A DNA stretch of 48,019 nt from Candidatus Zixiibacteriota bacterium (lineage in GTDB: Bacteria; Zixibacteria; MSB-5A5; WJJR01; JAJRUJ01), in the NCBI GenBank assembly GCA_024277855.1, contig JAJRUJ010000067.1, forward strand, positions 1 to 48,019, given 5' to 3'. Numbering within the stretch: the first letter of the stretch is position 1; each line of letters begins with the position of its first letter. Of this stretch, positions 34,813 to 42,302 are shown one piece after another. The notes beneath the pieces were generated by a model that saw only the letters and a list, made by a program, of their open reading frames with translations, had not been told where the DNA came from and did not search any database. Made by a program: the position numbers and the translations under genes.

Positions 34813-35700
34813 ATGAATACTGTTGTTGAATGTTTGCCCTGTTTTGTCCGGCAGTCATGGGACACAATCTGCTTGTGTACCGACGACTCTGCCCGGCGTG
34901 AACAAGCAATGCGCCAGATCCTGCAATTGGTGGGCGAGATGGACTTTCGTGTATCGCCCCCGGCCATGGCACAAAAAATCCATCGGTTGATCAGGGGCAT
35001 TTGCGACCAGGCCGACCCTTACCTTTCCGTCAAAAAGCATTTTAATGATCTGACGATGAAGTTATCCCCTACCCTGCAACATTGGGTCAAAAACGCGGCT
35101 GATCCATTTGCTACGGCTGTGCGGCTGGCAATTGCCGGGAACATTATCGATGTTGGCCCCCAACCGGATTTAAGCGATAAACATATCATTGACTCCATCC
35201 GAGAAACGGCAGACAAGACTATTGATCGAGATGCGATCCAGACTCTTCGTCGAGCGGCGGCGAAAGCCGAGCAGATTCTTTACCTGGCCGATAATGCCGG
35301 TGAAATAGTCTTCGACCGGGTTCTAATAGAACAAATAGGACCGGAGAAAATCACGGTGGTGGTAAAGGCCGCCCCGATCCTGAATGATGCCACGCTTGAA
35401 GACGCCGAGATCACCGGCCTGACAAAAATAGTCCGGGTTATTGATAATGGGAGCGACGCCCCGGGCACGATCCTGGAAGATGCCCCGTCTGCTTTTCGGA
35501 AAAGATTTTTTGATGCTGATTTGATTATTGCCAAAGGCCAGGGGAATTATGAAACCCTGGACGATACCCATCGCCCGATTTTCTTTTTGCTCCAGGCCAA
35601 ATGCCCGGTGGTCGCCGCACGCCTCGGCTGCGATGTCGGAGCTGCGGTGGTGCACTACTCGAATCTGAAGATCGCGGCAAAACCAGTCGAAAGGGTGTGA
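34813..35700 (+). CDS. DUF89/ARMT1-like domain protein (AF1104-type)
   Basis: 295 residues. It starts MNTVVECLPCFVRQSWDTIC with the Cys-x-x-Cys pair at residues 7 and 10 that marks the prokaryotic members of the DUF89 family. The catalytic core shows ILYLADNAGEIVFDRVLIEQ and DLIIAKGQGNYETL, which carry the Asp, Asn and Gly-rich residues that bind a divalent metal in family structures; known relatives act as metal-dependent phosphatases. It lies three bases past the NifX-like gene, so it belongs to the same transcription unit. The link to metal-cluster proteins is recurrent in anaerobes but its substrate is unknown. Whether it acts on a phosphorylated or damaged metabolite here cannot be told. 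Confidence 0.8.
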   Translation: MNTVVECLPCFVRQSWDTICLCTDDSARREQAMRQILQLVGEMDFRVSPPAMAQKIHRLIRGICDQADPYLSVKKHFNDLTMKLSPTLQHWVKNAADPFATAVRLAIAGNIIDVGPQPDLSDKHIIDSIRETADKTIDRDAIQTLRRAAAKAEQILYLADNAGEIVFDRVLIEQIGPEKITVVVKAAPILNDATLEDAEITGLTKIVRVIDNGSDAPGTILEDAPSAFRKRFFDADLIIAKGQGNYETLDDTHRPIFFLLQAKCPVVAARLGCDVGAAVVHYSNLKIAAKPVERV

Positions 35701-35707
35701 GCCAGTT

Positions 35708-36013
35708 ATGGGAGATGCGCAGCAAACCAGAGGACCGGGCGGAGGCAGACGTTTTCGATTCCGCCGGGCTTTCTCCGGCAAGGGTGGCCGGCGGGCTGGA
35801 TTGGCTTCGTTATTTATTCCCCTGGCCGGATACGTCGTTCAAGATCTCCGTAAACCTGACAGCACGGTCAAAGCCCTGGCCCAACGCGCCTACGCATATT
35901 TCACCCGGCCGAAAACCGATCGTCGGCAGGCGATCAATCCGGCGGGACGCGTCGAAATAATTGGAACCAAGACAAAGGGGCAAATCCCAAAACTGGATGA
36001 AGATCAGGATTAA
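35708..36013 (+). CDS. small basic hypothetical protein
   Basis: 101 residues, no family recognised. The N-terminus is Gly/Arg-rich (RGPGGGRRFRFRRAF), then a hydrophobic stretch with LASLFIPLAGYVVQDL (residues ~32-47) that could be one membrane or amphipathic helix, then a basic region and an acidic end (LDEDQD). It starts seven bases after the DUF89 gene and ends ~20 bases before the next gene, fitting an operon member. The ribosome site is poor, so translation may rely on coupling. The Gly/Arg-rich opening echoes its neighbours. A real gene is likely but not certain. Confidence 0.55.
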   Translation: MGDAQQTRGPGGGRRFRFRRAFSGKGGRRAGLASLFIPLAGYVVQDLRKPDSTVKALAQRAYAYFTRPKTDRRQAINPAGRVEIIGTKTKGQIPKLDEDQD

Positions 36014-36032
36014 TGAAGAAAGGAGATATATC

Positions 36033-36395
36033 ATGCCAAGAGGAGACAGAACTGGACCGTACGGCGCCGGACCGATGACCGGCCGCGGGGCCGGGCACTG
36101 TGCCGGCTACTCCACGCCGGGTTACATAAATCCCGTTGGAGGCAGGTTCGGCCGTGGTTTCGGTGGTGGACGCGGTTATCGCCACCGGCGCTATACCGCC
36201 GGGGTACCTGGGTGGGGATATGACAACTGGGCCATGGAGACGGCAAGACCCTACAGGCATACTCACAGGGCGCCGGTCATGCCTGATTAGTTGCAAATGT
36301 TGAAAAGCCAGGCGAAATACTTTGAAGACGCGCTGGCAGACATTAAACAACGCATGCGGGAATTGGAATCTTCCCCGGCGACGGAGGAGAAGTAG
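36033..36395 (+). pseudogene. DUF5320-like Gly-rich protein interrupted by in-frame amber
   Basis: From ATG 36033 (AAAGGAG eight bases ahead) the protein begins MPRGDRTGPYGAGPMTGRGA and continues GHCAGYSTPGYINP, then a Gly/Arg/Tyr stretch, GVPGWGYDNW and RAPVMPD before a TAG at 36288-36290 (codon 86). The same frame continues for 34 codons, LQMLKSQAKYFEDALADIKQ and on to RMRELESS, ending at TAG 36393. That continuation is exactly the coiled-coil 'LK.QA.YLE..L..I..RI.ELE' tail that DUF5320 proteins normally carry, so the gene was once, or still is, one 120-codon unit. A GAG-to-TAG change would explain it. The function of DUF5320 is unknown; it commonly accompanies NifX-like and MinD-like genes in anaerobes. 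Confidence 0.75.
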
Positions 36396-36434
36396 GCAAG
36401 TGTTGCGGGCGTGAGACAGATATGTTCGTGATGA

Positions 36435-36602
36435 GTGATAGCTCACGATGTGCGCCGATATCTGCTCGGTCGGCGCAATGACATCAAAGACGGCTATCCT
36501 GAGGTCGGGGAGAAACATATTGCCGGTGGCTGGTATGCGCAACAGTGTCCCAATAAAGTAATCACCCTGGTTGCAGGAAAAAGAATAATGCAGGAGGTTT
36601 AA
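36435..36602 (+). CDS. possible small protein, 55 aa
   Basis: A short frame from GTG 36435, just after tandem TGA TGA, to TAA 36600, one base before the next gene. It reads GRRNDIKDGYPEVGEKHIAG in its middle and ends in LVAGKRIMQEV. Composition is protein-like, but there is no good ribosome site and no known relative, and the last bases double as the next gene's ribosome site. A remnant or chance frame is equally possible. Confidence 0.25.
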   Translation: MIAHDVRRYLLGRRNDIKDGYPEVGEKHIAGGWYAQQCPNKVITLVAGKRIMQEV

Positions 36603-36603
36603 A

Positions 36604-36831
36604 ATGCCCAGAGGAGATGGTACAGGCCCAGCCGGACAGGGTCCGGGGGCTGGTCGCGGTCGTGGGATGGGGCAGGGTACCGGCCGTGGCCGGCGGGGAG
36701 GATTTGGCGCAGGAGCGGGCGGGGAATGCGTTTGCCCCCAATGTGGAAAAACACTTCCTCACGGACGCGGCACTCCCTGCATCCAGGTCAAATGTCCGGA
36801 TTGCGGTACGCAAATGACCCGAAAGATGTAA
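36604..36831 (+). CDS. small Gly-rich zinc-ribbon protein
   Basis: 75 residues from ATG 36604, with a strong GGAGG seven bases ahead. It starts MPRGDGTGPAGQGPGAGRGR, the same MPRGD-x-TGP opening as the DUF5320-like protein, has a Gly/Arg-rich linker and ends in a rubredoxin-like zinc ribbon: CVCPQCGKTLPHGRGTPC then QVKCPDCGTQMTRKM, with Cys-x-x-Cys pairs at ~45/48 and ~65/68. Such proteins are widespread beside NifX-like and ferredoxin-ATPase genes in anaerobes. The Cys pairs should bind zinc or iron. Its exact task is unknown; a scaffold or metal-delivery role is inference. Confidence 0.8.
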   Translation: MPRGDGTGPAGQGPGAGRGRGMGQGTGRGRRGGFGAGAGGECVCPQCGKTLPHGRGTPCIQVKCPDCGTQMTRKM

Positions 36832-37116
36832 GCAGGGGTATCATCAGGCCTTATAACGGCATTCAGTAAAGCGCGAAAGGCGACTTTACCGGACGGTAGG
36901 AAAACGACGGAACCGGGGTCACCGAATATGTGGAGGATTAAAGTTGTTGAATTCATCTGAAATACACTGCAAACAGTCAACCCGGCGGGGTTCAGTGAAG
37001 GCCTCCGCCATACGTTGCCCCGTCGGTAAGACTCTGCAGAAGATGGCTATTCAGCCGACTCCGAATAGACCCCGGTTCCCTTTTAATCCGACCGTTGCTG
37101 AAAGAAACGGGCAATC
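36832..37116 (+). other. intergenic region before the first ATPase gene
   Basis: 285 bases with no supported gene and no clear promoter, sigma-54 site or terminator. The longer frames on either strand read as non-coding. It may separate two transcripts or simply be spacer. Confidence 0.4.
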
Positions 37117-37974
37117 ATGAAACTCGCAGTGGCCAGCGGAAAAGGTGGGACGGGAAAGACGACGATAGCAGTCAGTCTGGCCCTGGCTCTGGCCGGGCAG
37201 GGAAAAGTGGTGACATATGCTGACTGCGACGTTGAAGAACCAAATGGTCATATCTTCCTCAACCCGCAGGTCGAGCAGAAAAAAGTGGTGACTGTGCCGG
37301 TACCGCAGGTCGAGCAGGAATTATGTACATTCTGTGGTGAGTGCGCTGAAATCTGCCAGTTCGGCGCGATCGCGTCATTGCCGGAAACAACGCTGGTCTA
37401 TTCAGATTTATGTCATAGCTGCGGTGGATGTAAATTGGTTTGCCCGACCGGCGCAATCACCGAGATCGGACGTGAAGTCGGGTATGTGGAAATCGGTTCG
37501 GCGAAGAATGTCAGGTATGTCGCCGGCCGACTGCGTATCGGTGAGGTCCAATCCCCACCCTTGATCTGTGAAGTCAAGAACCACCTTGACCGGCAGGGTA
37601 TCAACATAATCGATGCCCCGCCGGGAACATCCTGCCCGGTCATCGAAGCGGTCAAGGATACCGATTACGTGCTGCTGATTACGGAACCGACTCCGTTCGG
37701 GTTCAACGATCTTAAGCTCGCCATTGGTATGCTGGACATCCTGCAATTGCCGTTTGGGGTAGTGATCAACCGGGCGGATATCGGCAATGATGAGGTCAAG
37801 CGATACTGTGCGATGGAAAACATTGAGGTATTGCTCGAAATCCCCGACGACCGGCGGATTGCGGAAGCATATTCGCGGGGAATTGCGGCAGTGACCGCAT
37901 CACCCGAGTTGACCGGGAAGTTTGTCCAATTATTCAAGACCATTACCCGGCCCAGAGAAAAACAATTGCGGTGA
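37117..37974 (+). CDS. MinD/Mrp-like P-loop ATPase with 2x[4Fe-4S] ferredoxin insert (ORP-complex type), first copy
   Basis: 285 residues. It opens MKLAVASGKGGTGKTTIAVS with the deviant Walker A (KGGTGKT) of the MinD/SIMIBI class, followed by YADCDVEEPNG. A ferredoxin domain is inserted at ~65-115 with two cluster motifs: Cys 70, 73, 76, 80 (CTFCGECAEIC) and Cys 99, 102, 105, 109 (CHSCGGCKLVC). The ATPase fold resumes with IIDAPPGTSCPVIEAV (switch) and VLLITEPTPFGFNDL. Two such proteins occur with the Desulfovibrio orange protein, in a complex linked to cell division. Cytoplasmic; likely binds or passes Fe-S or Mo-Cu clusters in an ATP-dependent way (inference). The second copy starts four bases after. 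Confidence 0.9.
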   Translation: MKLAVASGKGGTGKTTIAVSLALALAGQGKVVTYADCDVEEPNGHIFLNPQVEQKKVVTVPVPQVEQELCTFCGECAEICQFGAIASLPETTLVYSDLCHSCGGCKLVCPTGAITEIGREVGYVEIGSAKNVRYVAGRLRIGEVQSPPLICEVKNHLDRQGINIIDAPPGTSCPVIEAVKDTDYVLLITEPTPFGFNDLKLAIGMLDILQLPFGVVINRADIGNDEVKRYCAMENIEVLLEIPDDRRIAEAYSRGIAAVTASPELTGKFVQLFKTITRPREKQLR

Positions 37975-37978
37975 ATAA

Positions 37979-38869
37979 ATGAAAGAATTGGTAGTCATCA
38001 GCGGCAAAGGCGGGACGGGTAAAACCAGCATTGTGGCCTCATTCGCCGCCCTCAGTAAAAACGCGGTGTTGGCTGACTGCGATGTCGACGCCGCCGATTT
38101 ACACTTGGTGTTGGAACCAAAGATTCGGCAGGAAGAGGAGTTCAAAGGGGGCAAGAAAGCTAAAATTATTTCCGCGGCCTGCACCGGCTGTGGTAAATGC
38201 GAAGAGGTCTGTCGCTTTAATGCGGTATTACGAGATGGTCCACCGAATTATCTGGTACCGGAAACGTTTCTCATCGATCCCCTTGCGTGCGAAGGGTGCG
38301 GAGTCTGCGCGCATTTCTGTGAAGACAAAGCGATCAAGTTTAGAGAGGTCGTTGACGGAGAATTATTTATTTCGGATACCAGGTGTGGGCCGATGGTTCA
38401 TGCCCGATTAAATGTCGGTGGAGAGAACTCGGGCAAACTGGTCACTCGCGTGCGGACCGTTGCCCGCGAATTGGCCGAAAGCAACGGCCGCGATTTATTA
38501 ATCGTCGACGGGTCGCCGGGGATCGGTTGTCCGGTAATCGCGTCGGTCACTGGCGCTGATTTAGTCCTCGTGGTCACTGAACCGACCCGTTCGGGGATGC
38601 ATGACCTCGAACGCGTTGTAAAATTAACCGGTTTTATGAAGATACCAACGGTTGTTTGTATCAATAAGTGGGATATCAATCCGGAAATCACCGCACAAAT
38701 TGAAAAATTGGCTGACCAGTCGGGTGTACACCAGGTAGGAAAGATCGGTTACGACAAAAGAGTGACCGCCGCGCAATTGATGAAAAGTAGTGTGGTGGAA
38801 TATACCGGCGGTTCAATTGCCCAGGAAATCAATGCACTGTGGCGAAATGTGGTTTATGAATTGGCGTGA
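37979..38869 (+). CDS. MinD/Mrp-like P-loop ATPase with 2x[4Fe-4S] ferredoxin insert, second copy
   Basis: 296 residues, a diverged paralogue of the preceding gene and probably its partner. Walker A is VISGKGGTGKTSIVASFAAL; LADCDVDAADLHLVL follows. The ferredoxin insert has Cys 68, 71, 74, 78 (CTGCGKCEEVC) and Cys 104, 107, 110, 114 (CEGCGVCAHFC), and VDGSPGIGCPVIASVTGADL and VVTEPTRSGMHDLERV complete the ATPase core. Here the helix following Walker A ends in NAV rather than the usual long loop, so the N-terminal part is slightly compact. Pairing of two such ATPases matches DVU2103/DVU2104-type genes in Desulfovibrio. Heterodimer formation is inference. Confidence 0.9.
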   Translation: MKELVVISGKGGTGKTSIVASFAALSKNAVLADCDVDAADLHLVLEPKIRQEEEFKGGKKAKIISAACTGCGKCEEVCRFNAVLRDGPPNYLVPETFLIDPLACEGCGVCAHFCEDKAIKFREVVDGELFISDTRCGPMVHARLNVGGENSGKLVTRVRTVARELAESNGRDLLIVDGSPGIGCPVIASVTGADLVLVVTEPTRSGMHDLERVVKLTGFMKIPTVVCINKWDINPEITAQIEKLADQSGVHQVGKIGYDKRVTAAQLMKSSVVEYTGGSIAQEINALWRNVVYELA

Positions 38870-38994
38870 TTAACCCACGGTCACCCCAAACAAATAAGCC
38901 GTCTCGCATATCCTCGATTAATATCCAAGACCGTCGGGAATAGCAAAACGCAACATTGAACAGATGGAACCATACTTTAAAGGAGTTGTCAGGT

Positions 38995-39333
38995 ATGAAA
39001 ATCGCCATTCCGGTAGCCGGTGGGCAGCTTTGCCCGCATTTCGGACATTGTGAACAATTTGCGCTCTACGATGTGGATCCCGAGACGAAAAATGTGCTGA
39101 AAACAGAATTCCATACACCGCCGCCGCACGAACCGGGTGTCCTCCCCCGCTGGTTGTCCGAGATGGGAGCCACCACAATTATCGCCGGAGGAATGGGCGC
39201 GCGTGCCCAGCAACTTTTCGTGCAAAATAATGTACAGGTCGTCATTGGCGCCGGCGGAGGTGATCCGCAGGCCGTCGTCGAGGCCTTCCTTGCCGATACG
39301 TTATCCACCGGGGATAACCTGTGTGACCATTGA
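38995..39333 (+). CDS. NifX/MTH1175-like protein, third copy
   Basis: 112 residues from ATG 38995 (AAAGGAG is 11 bases ahead). MKIAIPVAGGQLCPHFGHCE is the classic start with the 'HFGHCE' loop of the family, then FALYDVDPETKNVL, GVLPRWLSEMGATTIIAGGM, GARAQQLFVQNNVQVVIGAG and VEAFLADTL. The Cys-Pro-His-Phe-Gly-His-Cys segment offers metal ligands absent from the other two copies, so this one may be the metal-carrying or nitrogenase-accessory-like member. It lies 125 bases past the second ATPase. Closest general match: the widespread 'dinitrogenase iron-molybdenum cofactor biosynthesis' family in non-fixing anaerobes. Confidence 0.88.
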   Translation: MKIAIPVAGGQLCPHFGHCEQFALYDVDPETKNVLKTEFHTPPPHEPGVLPRWLSEMGATTIIAGGMGARAQQLFVQNNVQVVIGAGGGDPQAVVEAFLADTLSTGDNLCDH

Positions 39334-39673
39334 AAAAAACTGGAATATCCAAAAGCGGCACGAGGGTCTCATCGTGATTGTATGGTTTGTGCGGCGAATG
39401 ATCCCTTTGCCCCGGGATCACGATTTCAGCTCGGTAGGCCTCCGTTGCTGACCCCCATCGCCGCCCGGCCGCGCAGCCATCAACGCCACGGTCGATGCAG
39501 TCATGAAATAGTGTTGCCCCGTTGTTCAGACCATGGAAACGGAATGATCATGACGTTCATTTGCAATATTTTTTCACCTGACAATCCGGAAACCGGCGCT
39601 ATTTCCATTTGTGGCGGTAACCGGGGTTTTGGCTGAAACTCTCGAAGCATCGAATCAGTACGGAGGAAATACG
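39334..39673 (+). other. intergenic region
   Basis: 340 bases between the third NifX-like gene and the next gene. Open frames here are short, Pro/Arg-rich and unlike real proteins. I see no clear promoter, terminator hairpin or repeat. Confidence 0.4.
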
Positions 39674-40180
39674 GTGGTTAAGCTACCGGTCGGAGTGCAA
39701 TTGGCTGAGATTCCGCTCGAACGTAAGTATCGCAGCGCCGTTGCCGGATTGACGGCGCGAATCAAAGCATTGTACGACGCGATTTATGATCGGTTTGGGC
39801 CGGACGGTCTTGAGCTTATTGAAGAAGTCTCATCGAAATACGGCCGCGAGATTGCTCTTCGCGCCGGTAACCGGGTAAAACGCAACGACGTCAAATCCAT
39901 GGCCACGTTTCTTCTCTATATTTTCGAGTTGGTAAGTTATGCGTCGGGATTGGAAGTTACCGAGTTTTCCGATGATCGTGTGGTGATCAGGGTCGATCAA
40001 TGCCCCTACCCGCTTGACCGGCCGGAAATCTGCCGGGCGCATACCGCGATGGAGGTAAATCTGGTACATTCGCTTTGCCCCGAGCTGGATTACCGGATCA
40101 GCAGTTGCATACCTGCCGGTGATGCCTGCTGCGAGCATGTTGTGTGCAAAAATGTCGACCCGCTGAAATCAAAGATCTGA
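39674..40180 (+). CDS. cysteine-rich protein resembling L-2-amino-thiazoline-4-carboxylate hydrolase (ATC hydrolase-like) family
   Basis: 168 residues from GTG 39674, chosen because GGAGG lies seven bases ahead; the frame is open to 39611 but without a ribosome site. The N-terminal half is helical (KYRSAVAGLTARIKALYDAI). The C-terminal half has the conserved Cys pattern CPYPLDRPEICRAH, a helix, then DYRISSCIPAGDACCEHVVC. This layout, Cys-Pro, E-x-Cys and 'GD.CCE', occurs in the ATC hydrolase-like/DUF6125 and related heme or metallo-sensor families (V4R-like). Enzyme activity is not shown; a metal- or small-molecule-binding role is equally likely. It ends the ORP-like cluster, with unclear membership. 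Confidence 0.6.
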   Translation: MVKLPVGVQLAEIPLERKYRSAVAGLTARIKALYDAIYDRFGPDGLELIEEVSSKYGREIALRAGNRVKRNDVKSMATFLLYIFELVSYASGLEVTEFSDDRVVIRVDQCPYPLDRPEICRAHTAMEVNLVHSLCPELDYRISSCIPAGDACCEHVVCKNVDPLKSKI

Positions 40181-40354
40181 TCCCGGGCCGGTGGGCGATA
40201 TCCTCAAGCGGTTTGAGCAACGCCCGACTGATTTCGACAACGGGTTATTCCCATTAACCGATGAGCCGACAGAATCAATTGACAAGCGAGTTTTTAAAAG
40301 ACTTGATGTTGGCTCCCAGTATTGCCTAAATTTTATGATGAAGTTGGTCGGGGT

Positions 40355-40753
40355 ATGATGTATCAATTTGGCAAAAGACCGCTGCAGGTATTGTCTCTGG
40401 CCCTTGTTGTCTGGTTTGCATTTGTTTTCCCCTCCCTCCAGATCGTCCACAATCACTCCGGAGTACAATGTGATCGGGACGAATGCACCGGACATATCGA
40501 ACAGGACCACCGCGCAACGCCGCGCAACACTACACTCCTAATATGTAATTCTGAGTCACCTGCTTCGGCCAACCCGTTTTCAAGCCCCTGCCCCATTTGT
40601 CTGTTCCTGGCCAGATATATCCTCGAGTGCCCCAGCACACCGCCCGACCTGACGCCCATTAATGCAAAGACGGAATGGGTAACTTGTGAGCCGGTGTCTC
40701 TTACTACATCATCTGCGCAGCTGAAAACCAGTCCTCGGGCCCCTCCCTGCTGA
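40355..40753 (+). CDS. small exported Cys/His-containing hypothetical protein
   Basis: About 132 residues if read from ATG 40355 (an ATG follows immediately at 40358; the open frame begins at 40322). A hydrophobic segment, VLSLALVVWFAFVFPSLQIV, is followed by HNHSGVQCDRDECTGHIEQD, with His and Cys that could bind metal, and then CPICLFLARYILEC. This is the look of short metal-related exported proteins (DUF2946-like, 'CPxC' after a leader), but I cannot assign a family firmly. It sits directly ahead of a porin and a Zn/Mn-type importer on the same strand, so a role in metal handling is plausible. The ribosome site is weak. Confidence 0.5.
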   Translation: MMYQFGKRPLQVLSLALVVWFAFVFPSLQIVHNHSGVQCDRDECTGHIEQDHRATPRNTTLLICNSESPASANPFSSPCPICLFLARYILECPSTPPDLTPINAKTEWVTCEPVSLTTSSAQLKTSPRAPPC

Positions 40754-40861
40754 TCAATCCCGTTTCCTTATCAATTCCATTAGTTGCACGGCAGGTTTGT
40801 TCCAATAGTGTCATCGACCTGTCGTTGTTCGCATGATAGATATTTCAGGGAGGAGTTCAAT

Positions 40862-42283
40862 ATGCGGCTGAAAATTATGTCTCTCTTAATCTGGCTAATC
40901 GCCTTGTTAATGCTCGCACCGCCAAGCAGAGCAGAGCAAGAGATGGTTGATAGTGGAGAGTTGCAGACGCTAAAAGATCAGTTGCAGGAGGCCATGCAGC
41001 GGATCGGCGAAATTGAGACAGAACACGCGGCACAGATCGCGGCGCTGAATGAAAAAATCCAACAGTTAGAACCGGGCCGGCCCCCAGACACTACCGCTGA
41101 TGAAAAAGCGCAGGCAGGGGATGATCTGGAAGCTTTGCGCCATGCCGCCGCCGCGGAAGCCGACAAGAAAACATCCACGGAGAAACCGCTCGAAGAAACC
41201 ACCTTTGAATCCGGCAACCTCGGTCTCCAGGCGATGAACCCGGAGATCAGTGTTACCGGAGACATGCTTGAATTTTACCGCGAGGGTGATGACGTGCAGA
41301 CATCTTCGGATGTGGTGTTCCGCGGCATGGGTCTTCACTTTGAAGCATACCTTGACCCGTACTCGCGGTTCAAAGCGGCGGTTCCCATCAATGAAAACGG
41401 AGCGGAACTCGGTGAGGTTTACTTCACGCGATACGGGATCCTGCCAAACACCAATATTACCCTGGGTAAATTCCGCCAGCAATTCGGTGTTGTCAACCGG
41501 TGGCATAAACATGCGCTCGATTGGTTTGATTTTCCCCTGGCGCTTCGGATGGTGTTCGGCCCGGGGGGCTTGAACCAAACCGGGCTTTCTCTCGGTTGGA
41601 ATGGCGCGACCGGCCCGGTGACACACGAACTAATTTTTCAAGCGACCGACGGTGACAACGGTCAGATACTGGGGCAGAATGCAAAGAACCGGCCCAGCCT
41701 GTTGACGCACTATAAGATTTATAAGGACCTCAGCCCCAGCACATACGTGGAGCTGGGCGGCACCGGTTTGGTGGGCTGGAACAACGAGTGGCCGACAACA
41801 GACGGCACAATCAACCAAACACTTACCGCATATGTTTACGGACTCGACTTCGCGATTGCCTGGGAACCCCTCGACCGGATGAGGTATCGGAACATTGAAT
41901 TCCGCACCGAAGCATATTTTGTCGATAAGGAAATCCAGGCGCCGGACAATTCGGGGACTGACCGGCTCAATCCCTGGGGCTTTTACAGTTCGCTGCTGGC
42001 CAAAGTAGGACGGACGATCGACATTAACCTGCGTTTCGACTATTACCGCCCGGAAGTGAAATCGTATGGGGATGATCCGGGTATGCCGCTGTCTCCGACA
42101 GTCACGACAGCGGATGCGTACCGGCAACAAGCGGGAGTCAACCTGACATGGTTTCAAAGTCCATTTGTTAAGTTTAGAGCGGGCTATGCCTATGCCAGCG
42201 GGCGAGGCACGGGAGCCGCTGAAAACATCGTAAGGCTGCAAATGGTATTTGCGGCCGGCCCACACAAGCACGAACGTTATTAG
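40862..42283 (+). CDS. outer membrane porin of the metal-import operon
   Basis: 473 residues from ATG 40862, with GGGAGGAG about nine bases ahead. Signal peptide at 1-24 (IMSLLIWLIALLMLAPPSRA), a coiled-coil at ~30-75 (LQTLKDQLQEAMQRIGEIET) as in porins that anchor to the cell wall or trimerise, a low-complexity linker, then a beta-barrel: VTGDMLEFYREG, GMGLHFEAYLDPYSRFKAAV, FGVVNRWHKHALDW, IEFRTEAYFVDKEI, and it ends in aromatic ERY. It resembles phosphate-selective-porin-like/zinc-regulated porins. It stands 19 bases before the substrate-binding protein, so it probably lets the metal cross the outer membrane. It ends in TAG. Confidence 0.82.
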   Translation: MRLKIMSLLIWLIALLMLAPPSRAEQEMVDSGELQTLKDQLQEAMQRIGEIETEHAAQIAALNEKIQQLEPGRPPDTTADEKAQAGDDLEALRHAAAAEADKKTSTEKPLEETTFESGNLGLQAMNPEISVTGDMLEFYREGDDVQTSSDVVFRGMGLHFEAYLDPYSRFKAAVPINENGAELGEVYFTRYGILPNTNITLGKFRQQFGVVNRWHKHALDWFDFPLALRMVFGPGGLNQTGLSLGWNGATGPVTHELIFQATDGDNGQILGQNAKNRPSLLTHYKIYKDLSPSTYVELGGTGLVGWNNEWPTTDGTINQTLTAYVYGLDFAIAWEPLDRMRYRNIEFRTEAYFVDKEIQAPDNSGTDRLNPWGFYSSLLAKVGRTIDINLRFDYYRPEVKSYGDDPGMPLSPTVTTADAYRQQAGVNLTWFQSPFVKFRAGYAYASGRGTGAAENIVRLQMVFAAGPHKHERY

Positions 42284-42302
42284 TCGCCGAGGAGAAATTG
42301 TA

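Noticed and set aside
40279-40307. TTGACA ahead of the Cys/His exported protein
   Set aside because: No acceptable -10 hexamer at 15-18 bases; only weak matches.
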